64,000 nt of DNA from Aurantimonas sp. HBX-1 (GTDB taxonomy: Bacteria > Pseudomonadota > Alphaproteobacteria > Rhizobiales > Rhizobiaceae). The translations under genes and the position numbers were made by a program. Shown here in pieces: positions 27,307 to 33,884 of the stretch; the first letter of the stretch is position 1, and every line of letters starts with the position of its first letter. Location of the stretch: the NCBI RefSeq assembly GCF_021391535.1, contig NZ_CP090066.1, forward strand, positions 1,811,501-1,875,500. Reading direction: 5' to 3'. A model generated the notes under the pieces. It had not been told where the DNA came from. It worked only from the letters and a program-made list of their open reading frames with translations, and made no database searches.

Positions 27307-28593
27307 TCACATCAGCCAGTTCGGGAGGAACAGCGTGATCTGCGGGAACACGATCATCAGCGAGACCAGCGCCAGAACCGCCAGGGCGAAGGGGATCAGC
27401 TCGGCCGAATAGGCGCTGTACGGCGTTCGCAGGATGCCGCAGACGGTGAACATCGAGACGCCGAAGGGCGGGGTCATTCCGCCGAAGGTGACGAGCGTCA
27501 TCATCACCAGGCCGAAATGCACCGGATCGACGCCGGCCGCCGTGATCACCGGCACCAGGATCGGCGTCAGCAGCAGGACGAGCACCGTGGCTTCCACGAA
27601 CATGCCGAGGACCAGCAGGAACCCGGCGATCGTGAACAGCAGCGTCGTGGGCTCGGTGAAGGCGACGAGAGCAACCTCGGCGATCGACTGCGGCACCCGC
27701 TCGAAGGTCAGCACGTAGCCGAACGTGCCCGACAGCAGGATCACCAGCATGATCATGCCGACGTCCCGGACGCTGCGCACGAGCGCGTCATAGAGGTCCC
27801 TGACGGTCATCTGCCGATAGATGACGAAACCGACCAGCAGCGCGTAGACGATCGCGAAGGCACCGGCTTCCGACGGCGTGAAGAAGCCGAAGCGGATGCC
27901 GATCAGCAGCCAGACCGGAAACATCACCGCCCAGAAGCCGCCCCTGAATTCCTGCCAGACTTCACGCCCCGTCGGCAGCCGCTCGTTGACGGGGGTGTAG
28001 GCCCGGCGATGCGCGGTGAACCAGGTCACGAACATCAGCACGATGGTGAGAAGCACGCCGGGCACGATGCCGGCGATGAACAACCGGCCGATGGAGACCT
28101 CGCCGAGATAGCCGTAGAGGATCAGGCCGAGGCTGGGCGGCAGGGTCGCGACGATGAGCCCGCCGATCGAGAGGATGGCCGCCGTGAAGCCGGGGCTGTA
28201 GCCCTGCGCCACCATCGGCTTGCCCAATATCCGCGCCTGCATCGCCGCGTCGGCGACCGCCGAACCGGAGATGCCGCCCATCAGGAGGGAGAGGACGAGG
28301 GTCGACTGTGCCAGCCCGCCGCGCATCCAGCCGGCCAGGGTCGTGGCAAGCGACACGAGGCGCGGCGTGATGCCGGAAACGTTCATGAGATTGCCGAGGA
28401 TGATGAACAGCGGCACTGCCAGCAGCGGGAACGACTGCGAGGCGGCGACGATGCGCTGCACCGCCGTGCTCTCCGGCAGGAACACTTCCGGCAGGAAGAA
28501 ATAGGCGGTGCCGGCGATGCCGATCGCGAACGCGACCGGCATGCCGATGATGATCAAGGCGAACGCCGCCGCGAGGATGAGGCCGGTGGTCAC
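27307..28593 (-). CDS. dctM: TRAP transporter large permease, DctM type
   Basis: A 428-residue inner-membrane protein with about twelve hydrophobic segments, the sodium-coupled large subunit of a TRAP transporter. Family landmarks include ALIIIGMPVAFAIG, QSFPLLAVPLFIILGNLM, LLMGGISGSAVADAAM and LVTFGGMTPPFGVSMFTVCG near the C-terminus. Its start overlaps the small permease stop by four bases. It is the last gene of the GntR-AGE-dctP-dctQ-dctM operon. Confidence 0.95.
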   Translation of the reverse strand: MTTGLILAAAFALIIIGMPVAFAIGIAGTAYFFLPEVFLPESTAVQRIVAASQSFPLLAVPLFIILGNLMNVSGITPRLVSLATTLAGWMRGGLAQSTLVLSLLMGGISGSAVADAAMQARILGKPMVAQGYSPGFTAAILSIGGLIVATLPPSLGLILYGYLGEVSIGRLFIAGIVPGVLLTIVLMFVTWFTAHRRAYTPVNERLPTGREVWQEFRGGFWAVMFPVWLLIGIRFGFFTPSEAGAFAIVYALLVGFVIYRQMTVRDLYDALVRSVRDVGMIMLVILLSGTFGYVLTFERVPQSIAEVALVAFTEPTTLLFTIAGFLLVLGMFVEATVLVLLLTPILVPVITAAGVDPVHFGLVMMTLVTFGGMTPPFGVSMFTVCGILRTPYSAYSAELIPFALAVLALVSLMIVFPQITLFLPNWLM

Positions 28594-29090
28594 AGGATCG
28601 CCTCCGGTCCGACGTCGTCCGGTTCGAACGTCTTGTTGAAACCGCCCGCAAAGGTGCGGCGCAGCAGCGAGATGCCGATCAGGATCGCCCCGACCGGGAG
28701 CGCCAGCGTCACGAGACCGTAGGACAGGCCGGACGTGGCAAGCGGACGGCGCCAGTTGCCGGTCGACAGTTCGATGCCCTTCCAGAACAGGAAACCGAGA
28801 AATACCAGGATGAAGAGCAGGCAGAAGGCGGACAGCAGCCGGCGTCCGGCGTCGGGCAGCGCGTCCGGCAGCGCCGATACGCGGATATGGTCGCCGGTCT
28901 TGATGGTGAGGTCGGCGCCCAGCATGCAGGTCCAGATGAGGAAGAGCTGGGCGAACTGCGGCGCCGAGGCGTTGGGCGAGCCGATCACCCGCCCGATGGC
29001 TGCCGTCAGCACCGCGGCGACCATCGCCATCATCACGGCCAGCGCCAGTCCCAATTCGATCCGATCGTATAGCTTCCAGAACGTCGCCAT
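28590..29090 (-). CDS. dctQ: TRAP transporter small permease, DctQ type
   Basis: A 166-residue membrane protein with four predicted helices: LGLALAVMMAMVAAVLTAAIGRVIG, AQLFLIWTCMLGADLTIKTGDHIRV (the DctQ signature region), LLSAFCLLFILVFLGFLFWKG and LSYGLVTLALPVGAILIGIS. It pairs with DctM. The ATG at 29090 fits the family; upstream reading to 29264 enters the dctP coding end in another frame. It lies 73 bases after dctP, behind a strong hairpin. Confidence 0.92.
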   Translation of the reverse strand: MATFWKLYDRIELGLALAVMMAMVAAVLTAAIGRVIGSPNASAPQFAQLFLIWTCMLGADLTIKTGDHIRVSALPDALPDAGRRLLSAFCLLFILVFLGFLFWKGIELSTGNWRRPLATSGLSYGLVTLALPVGAILIGISLLRRTFAGGFNKTFEPDDVGPEAIL

Positions 29091-29113
29091 CAAAAACCTG
29101 TCGGGTGGGAGGT

Positions 29114-29140
29114 GCGGGGCGGCAGCGACTGCCGCCCCGC
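29114..29140 (-). terminator. Strong hairpin between dctP and dctQ
   Basis: The arms GCGGGGCGGCAG (29114-29125) and CTGCCGCCCCGC (29129-29140) form a perfect 12-bp stem with a 3-base loop, 24 bases after the dctP stop. No T-tract follows. Such hairpins commonly stabilise the upstream message or reduce read-through, giving more binding protein than permease. That role is inferred. Confidence 0.6.
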
Positions 29141-29163
29141 CTTGATGTTTCGATTCGCGCTGC

Positions 29164-30141
29164 CTACTCGGCGGCTGGCAGGTAGGGCTGCAGGCTGGCG
29201 CGCGCCTCGGACAGGCCGGTCTTCTCGTAGACCCCTTCCGTCGCCTTCCGGAAGGCGGCGACATCCACCTCGTTGAAGGTGACGCCCGCCGCTTCCATCT
29301 CCGCCTGCACTTCGGCCAGCTTCTCGACCGTCATGCGGGTAGCTTCGTCGCCGGCGCGCTTGAGCTCCTCGTCGACGATGGCGCGAAGGTCTTCCGGCAG
29401 CGAGTCCCACCAGGTCTGCGACGTGGCCAGACCGGTGAAGAGCTGGATGTGGTTGGTGAAGGCGACGTTCTTGGCCACCTCATGCAGGCGGATGCCGTAG
29501 GCTCCCGTCAGCTGCGCCTCGGCGCCATCGATGGCGCCCAACTGCAGTGCCGAATAGACCTCCGACCAGGCCATCGGGGCCGGCGTGGCGCCCATCGCCT
29601 CGACCGACGCAACCCAGATCGGCGCATCGATGGTGCGGACCCGCACGCCGGAGAGATCGGCGGGCTTGTTGATCGGCTTGTTGGTGAAGGTCTGGCGGGT
29701 CCCCTGGAACCAGTTGTAGTTCAGCAGCCGGATGCCGGAGGTCTCCGCCAGCTGGTCGGTCCAGTCCTTGTAGACCGGCGAGTCGGTGATCGCGGCGTAT
29801 TCGGAGTAGTCGTTGACGAGATAGGGCGCCGAAAGGATGCCCAGCTCGGGAAGGAACGGCGCAAGGCGCCCCGCGTCGACGAGCACGGCGATCGGTGCGC
29901 CGTTGCGGATCTGCTCGAGGACGTCGTTGTCCTCGCCGAGCTGCGAGCTCGGATAGATCGTGATCTCGACCTTCCCGTCGGTGCGCTCCTCGATGCGCTT
30001 CTCGGCGCCGGTCATGGCGATGACCAGCGGATCCGTCGTCGGCTGCGACGTCGACAGGTTGAGCGAGTATTGCGCCGATGCGGTGCCGCCGGCTGCGAGC
30101 AGCATGGCGGTGGACGCCAGAAGCCTCAAAGTGATTGTCAT
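29164..30141 (-). CDS. dctP: TRAP transporter substrate-binding protein, DctP type
   Basis: A 325-residue periplasmic binding protein with a signal peptide (cleavage after TASA near residue 23). DctP landmarks are IEERTDGKVEITIYPSSQLGED, GIRLLNYNWFQGTRQTFTNKPINKPADLSGVRVRT (with the Arg that clamps the ligand carboxylate) and APMAWSEVYSALQLGAIDGAE. Most such proteins bind organic acids. Its start overlaps the AGE-family gene stop (ATGA). Ligand unknown; the neighbouring isomerase suggests a sugar or sugar acid. Confidence 0.95.
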   Translation of the reverse strand: MTITLRLLASTAMLLAAGGTASAQYSLNLSTSQPTTDPLVIAMTGAEKRIEERTDGKVEITIYPSSQLGEDNDVLEQIRNGAPIAVLVDAGRLAPFLPELGILSAPYLVNDYSEYAAITDSPVYKDWTDQLAETSGIRLLNYNWFQGTRQTFTNKPINKPADLSGVRVRTIDAPIWVASVEAMGATPAPMAWSEVYSALQLGAIDGAEAQLTGAYGIRLHEVAKNVAFTNHIQLFTGLATSQTWWDSLPEDLRAIVDEELKRAGDEATRMTVEKLAEVQAEMEAAGVTFNEVDVAAFRKATEGVYEKTGLSEARASLQPYLPAAE

Positions 30142-31343
30142 GGTGTTTCCTCCTCAGGGTTGTAGTGGATCGTCGTGTCGGATGATCCAGGCCCGGCGTG
30201 GTGCCAGAAGCCGGCGCGTGCTCCCTCGGTGACGAAGAGAGCGACGTGGTAGAGAAGACGGCTGAGCGCCTCCGGCCACAGCGCCTTCCCCGCTCCGTCC
30301 AGCCGGTTGACGAAGACCGGTGCCAGCCCCTCCCCGGGCCTGAAAAAGCGGGAAAAGATGATGTCGGCGATGGCCAGCGCCCGGGCGCGGTGGGCAGCGT
30401 CCCCGGTACGGATGAACAGCGTGGCGTGCAGCTTGCCCGCCTCGGTGAGCGGCCACAGAAGATGGGTGTCCTCGGCGACGCCGCCCGCCGCGTCGAGAGC
30501 GTCGTAGGGCGCCCCGGCCATCACGCCCTCGCCGCGCAGTCCATGCCGCTGCACGAAATCAAGCATCGCGTCGGCGCCGCGACGGGCGTCCTCGTCGCCG
30601 CCGAGATCGGCGCAGCGATGCAGCAGCCAGGCCCATTCGTACTGGTGGCCGGGCTCGCGCCGCTCGCCGTCGACGCCGGAGAGGGGCGCAAGGTCCGGGC
30701 CGACGAATTCCCGCACGGCACCCGTTGCGGGATCGATGAAGTGCCGGCGGGCAAGATCCAGCAGCGCCTTCGCGCGCTGCAGCCAGGCCGCCTTCCCGGT
30801 CATCTCGAAGGCCTGAAGATAGGCCTCCATCATGTGCATATGCGGGTTCTGGGCCCGCAGCTCGCCCGCCTTCGGACCGGCGGCCGCCATGGCCGTGTCG
30901 TCGTAGAGCGACCCGTCTGCCGGGTCGGTGAGCCGCTGGTCGATGAACCGGACGAGGGCCTCGATCCGCCCCGCCGGAACCGCCGCGGCATCGGCCCGGG
31001 CAAGCGTGACGAGGGCCAGAAGGACGAAGGACTGGTCGTAGCTGCGGCAGAGCGACGACCGTGTGGACAGTCGATAGCCGCCCTCCTCGTCCCGCAGCGC
31101 GGCATCGAGGAAACCGTAGACCTCGCGTGCCGCGTCCAGCAGCCGTCGATCGCCGGTGGCCAGTGCCAGATGCGCCAGGGTAAAGACCGTTCGGGCCTGG
31201 ACAAGCGTGGTCTTGGGCTCGGCGGCATCGACCGGCAGGCCGTCGAGCCCGAGCCGTTCGTAGACGCCGCCCGCCGGATCCCGGGCCGCCTCATACCAGC
31301 GGGGCATGAAACCGCGGGCGAAGGTATCGGCGGAAACGGTCAC
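30138..31343 (-). CDS. AGE-family sugar isomerase/epimerase
   Basis: A 401-residue (alpha/alpha)6-barrel protein of the N-acylglucosamine 2-epimerase/mannose isomerase family. Signatures are RTVFTLAHLAL near 51-61, SYDQSFVLLAL at 101, NPHMHMMEAYLQAFE at 167-180, EPGHQYEWAWLLHR at 230-243 with the catalytic-type His, and THLLWPLTEA at 293-302. These residues are shared by mannose, sulfoquinovose and GlcNAc isomerases, so the substrate is not fixed. It overlaps gntR upstream and dctP downstream by four bases each, making it part of one coupled uptake-and-isomerisation unit. Confidence 0.88.
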   Translation of the reverse strand: MTVSADTFARGFMPRWYEAARDPAGGVYERLGLDGLPVDAAEPKTTLVQARTVFTLAHLALATGDRRLLDAAREVYGFLDAALRDEEGGYRLSTRSSLCRSYDQSFVLLALVTLARADAAAVPAGRIEALVRFIDQRLTDPADGSLYDDTAMAAAGPKAGELRAQNPHMHMMEAYLQAFEMTGKAAWLQRAKALLDLARRHFIDPATGAVREFVGPDLAPLSGVDGERREPGHQYEWAWLLHRCADLGGDEDARRGADAMLDFVQRHGLRGEGVMAGAPYDALDAAGGVAEDTHLLWPLTEAGKLHATLFIRTGDAAHRARALAIADIIFSRFFRPGEGLAPVFVNRLDGAGKALWPEALSRLLYHVALFVTEGARAGFWHHAGPGSSDTTIHYNPEEETP

Positions 31344-32062
31344 GCCCCCACCTGCACGCCGTCGAAATGTTCGGGCGTGGCGGCGACGATCTGAGGCAGG
31401 TCCTCGAGTATCTTGCGCAGGTGCCCGCGCATGGCGGCTTCCGCGGTCGAAGCGCTGCCCGCCGCGATGGCCTCCACCACTTCCTCGTGCTGGCTGAGCA
31501 GCTCGGGAAGCGGGAACTTGCGCGCGCTGAGGTGCCGGAAGCGGTCCATCTGCGTCTTCAGCGGCTGCAGCACGTCCCAGCTCGCGGCATTACCGGCTTC
31601 GGCAGCCAGGAGCCGGTGAAAGGCTTCGTCGAGTTCGAGAAACCGCTCCGGGTCGTCGAGATCCACTGCCTGCCGCTGTGCCACGAGGACATTGCGGAGG
31701 CGGGCGACGAGTGCCGCATCCGAACGTTCGGCAAGCAGCCGCACGATGTCGGCTTCCACCGCCTCTCGCACGAACCGGGCGGACATGATGGACGGGACGT
31801 GGATGCGGCTGACGAAGGTGCCGCGCTGCGGCCGGATCTCCACCAGCGCCTCTTCGGCGAGCTTTATGTAGGCCTCTCGCACCGGCTGCCGGCTCACCGC
31901 GTAGGTGCTCGCCATCTCGACTTCCGAAAGCCTGGTTCCCGGCAGGAGATCGCCCGTGACGATGCGCTCGCGCAGCACGCGATACATACGTTGCCCGACC
32001 GGTTGCGAATGATCCGTGTCCCGCAGCAGCAGAGCCGCGGTTGACGAGGCTGTTTCTCCCAT
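31340..32062 (-). CDS. GntR-family transcriptional regulator, FCD (FadR) subfamily
   Basis: A 240-residue regulator with an N-terminal winged helix (VGQRMYRVLRERIVTGDLLPGTRLSEVEMASTYAVSRQPVREAYIKLAEEALVEIRPQRGTFVS) and a C-terminal all-helical FCD ligand domain with metal-type His/Asp positions (FLELDEAFHRLLA, MDRFRHLSA, SQHEEVVEAIAAG, MRGHL). ATG 32062 was used; an in-frame GTG lies at 32071. It is the first gene of the TRAP operon, so it probably controls its own operon, with the imported sugar or a derivative as effector. A palindrome covers its start region. Confidence 0.92.
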   Translation of the reverse strand: MGETASSTAALLLRDTDHSQPVGQRMYRVLRERIVTGDLLPGTRLSEVEMASTYAVSRQPVREAYIKLAEEALVEIRPQRGTFVSRIHVPSIMSARFVREAVEADIVRLLAERSDAALVARLRNVLVAQRQAVDLDDPERFLELDEAFHRLLAAEAGNAASWDVLQPLKTQMDRFRHLSARKFPLPELLSQHEEVVEAIAAGSASTAEAAMRGHLRKILEDLPQIVAATPEHFDGVQVGA

Positions 32063-32074
32063 GTGCGACACATG
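32060..32074. promoter_or_regulatory. Candidate GntR operator over the start codons of its gene
   Basis: CATGTG-CGA-CACATG is a perfect 6-3-6 palindrome covering both possible start codons of gntR. A second imperfect dyad, TGGA-N4-TCCA on the minus strand, lies just upstream (32071-32082). FCD-type GntR proteins bind short dyads near their own promoters, so autoregulation is likely, but the palindrome could be partly chance. Confidence 0.45.
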
Positions 32075-32282
32075 GACAAATCCACCATACTAGTCAACAG
32101 CCGGCAGGCGAATGGTGACTCCGGCGGTCCGCGTGGGCGGCGCAGGCGAGAAATGCTTGGGAATTGGCCGACAGGTCGGCCGCAACGTCGTAAGCACGCC
32201 CGCGCCATCGGTTCGAACATGCTATCCCGGACCGGTATTCGACGCGGATCGAGGAACGGGCGGTGGAAAGCGCGAGGATTCG

Positions 32283-32693
32283 ATGACCGAAAATCTCGGC
32301 CTGACCATCGGGCTCGTCGCCGCGGGCAGTGCGGCCGGCGGCATGGCGCGCTTCTTCGTGTCGGGTCTCGTGGCAAGGACTGCCGGCGAGATGTTTCCCT
32401 GGGGTACGATGGTCGTGAATGTCAGTGGAGCGTTCGCGATCGGGCTGATCGCCGCCCTTGCGCAGCACCACCTTGTCTTCGCGCAGCCACAAGCGTGGGC
32501 CCTCGCCGTCACCGGCTTTCTCGGCAGCTACACGACGGTGTCCTCGTTCAGCCTCCAGACGCTTGCGCTGGCGCGGTCCGGGCATCGCAGACGGGCGGTG
32601 GCAAATGTCGGCGTGTCGCTTCTGCTCTGCCTTACGGCAGCGGCATCGGGCCTGCTGGTCGCGCAGCCCCTCCTCGCCGCGGTGACGCAATGA
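32283..32693 (+). CDS. crcB: Fluoride channel CrcB/Fluc, first of a tandem pair
   Basis: A 136-residue membrane protein with four helices and the Fluc signatures GSAAGGMARFFVSG, FPWGTMVVNVSGAFAIG (conserved pore Asn) and GFLGSYTTVSSFSLQ. It exports fluoride as a dimer. The stop overlaps the start of a second crcB gene by four bases (ATGA), which points to a heterodimeric channel. The 220 bases between gntR and this gene do not contain a recognisable fluoride riboswitch. Confidence 0.93.
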   Translation: MTENLGLTIGLVAAGSAAGGMARFFVSGLVARTAGEMFPWGTMVVNVSGAFAIGLIAALAQHHLVFAQPQAWALAVTGFLGSYTTVSSFSLQTLALARSGHRRRAVANVGVSLLLCLTAAASGLLVAQPLLAAVTQ

Positions 32694-33181
32694 AATCCCG
32701 CGAACACGGATGGTGGCGAGCGCCGGGCGGCAGCCTCGCCCTCTATGCCTTCATCGGGACCGGCGCCGCGATCGGGGGCGTCGCGCGGATGCTGGTCTCG
32801 CTCGCCGCGCTCGAATGGTCGGCGGGCGGCTTTCCGTGGGGCACGCTCTGCGTCAATGTCGTCGGATCATTCGTCATCGGCTTCTACGCCACGCTGACCG
32901 AACCCGGCGGGCGGTTCAAGGCCGGCGACGGGGCGCGGCATTTCGTGACCACCGGCCTCTGCGGCGGCTTCACCACCTTCTCGGTGTTCAGCCTCGAAAG
33001 CGTCCAGTACCTCGCCGCGGCCCAATACGGCATGGCGGCCCTCTATATCGGCGTATCGATCGCGACATGGCTGGGCGCGGCCTGGCTCGGGATTGCCGCC
33101 GCCTCGCGGCTCAACCGGCTGGGCGGCGGCGTCCCCCTGTCGCGCGAAATGGAGAGGGTGGACGACAACCGCGTCGCCTGA
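32690..33181 (+). CDS. crcB: Fluoride channel CrcB/Fluc, second of a tandem pair
   Basis: A 163-residue Fluc homologue with the same signatures: GTGAAIGGVARMLVS, FPWGTLCVNVVGSFVIGF and TTGLCGGFTTFSVFSLES. It has longer polar ends than its partner. Coupled translation (4-base overlap) suggests equal amounts of both subunits, as in the antiparallel heterodimeric Fluc pairs of some bacteria. It is followed by about 220 bases without a gene before a terminator that belongs to the opposite strand. Confidence 0.93.
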   Translation: MKSREHGWWRAPGGSLALYAFIGTGAAIGGVARMLVSLAALEWSAGGFPWGTLCVNVVGSFVIGFYATLTEPGGRFKAGDGARHFVTTGLCGGFTTFSVFSLESVQYLAAAQYGMAALYIGVSIATWLGAAWLGIAAASRLNRLGGGVPLSREMERVDDNRVA

Positions 33182-33400
33182 CGAGGTGCGACTCCTGCGG
33201 ACTTGGCAATCCTCTCGGGACGCGGTCGGCAGACTGGCGGGGCGCGGAGTGACGGCGCGCACGGCTTGGCATGTTCGGCAGGCGCCGCAGAGGTTGCCCG
33301 GCGAACGCCCCACTGATGCAGGGAGACGCCGACCATCTTGCAGGTGCGAAGTTGCCGCGACGCGGCGCTATGATGAAAGCCTGTCACCATCGAAAGAAGT

Positions 33401-33431
33401 CAGGTCCGCCCACGGGTGGCGGGCGGACCTG
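33401..33431 (-). terminator. Hairpin terminator after the small secreted protein gene
   Basis: The arms CAGGTCCGCCC (33401-33411) and GGGCGGACCTG (33421-33431) form a perfect 11-bp stem with a 9-base loop, ten bases after the stop on the minus strand. The following minus-strand bases (ACTTCTTTC) are only moderately T-rich. It may also stop plus-strand transcription from crcB. Confidence 0.65.
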
Positions 33432-33440
33432 CGGAACGGC

Positions 33441-33719
33441 CTAGTTTTCGGGGAAGAAGCGCGGGCCCACCATGCGGATGCCTTCCGCGGTGCGACGGAT
33501 TTCGACGGGCGCGGCGTTGGGAGCGGTCGTCGGCTCCGTCAGCGACGGACGCGGCGTCGGCACGGGGACGAACTTGGAATAGTCGGTGGCGCCAAGATCG
33601 CCGGTATCGAGGGCGGCCATTTCGTAGAACGCGTCGGCGCCCTGGTCCTGCGCCGAAGCAGTGGTCGACAGGAAGCCGGCGGCGACCGCGAGGGCGCCAG
33701 CAAGGAGAGTGAATTTCAT
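33441..33719 (-). CDS. Small secreted protein of unknown function
   Basis: A 92-residue protein with a clear signal peptide (MKFTLLAGALAVAAGFLSTTASA, cleavage near 23) and a mature part of about 69 residues rich in Pro and Thr (FVPVPTPRPSLTEPTT), ending RMVGPRFFPEN. No cysteine, no known domain. The ATG at 33719 has GGA eight bases upstream. A GGAAC-N16-CATT sequence ends about 36 bases before the start, resembling an EcfG promoter, and a perfect hairpin follows the stop, so it looks like a real single-gene transcript. Function unknown; a stress-induced periplasmic protein is a guess. Confidence 0.75.
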   Translation of the reverse strand: MKFTLLAGALAVAAGFLSTTASAQDQGADAFYEMAALDTGDLGATDYSKFVPVPTPRPSLTEPTTAPNAAPVEIRRTAEGIRMVGPRFFPEN

Positions 33720-33754
33720 GTTATTTTTCCGCATCTTGTCAGATCTGTCCGAAT

Positions 33755-33779
33755 AATGGCGCAAGCGTGAGATCGTTCC
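33755..33779 (-). promoter_or_regulatory. EcfG-like promoter (one mismatch) before the small secreted protein
   Basis: On the minus strand GGAAC (33779-33775) is followed after 16 bases by CATT (33758-33755). The alphaproteobacterial general-stress sigma factor EcfG uses GGAAC-N16/17-CGTT, so one -10 base differs. Spacing to the ATG at 33719 leaves a leader of about 30 bases. Confidence 0.45.
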
Positions 33780-33790
33780 GGATGCGAACA

Positions 33791-33824
33791 CAAAAAGGCC
33801 GCCGTCGCTGTCACGACGGCGGCC
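33791..33824 (-). terminator. Intrinsic terminator of glgX
   Basis: The arms GGCCGCCGTCG (33797-33807) and CGACGGCGGCC (33814-33824) form a perfect 11-bp stem with a 6-base loop, followed on the minus strand by TTTTTG. It lies 60 bases after the glgX stop. Confidence 0.85.
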
Positions 33825-33884
33825 AGGACCGCTGAGACAGACGCCGGGCGTTGCGCCGGCGCCGGTCATTGGGTTGTTCGTCGT

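Noticed and set aside
32100..32282. Fluoride riboswitch before crcB
   Set aside because: A GGCGAATGG string near 32108 resembles the conserved GGCGATGG core, but the extra A and the lack of the other conserved crcB-motif segments do not support a call.
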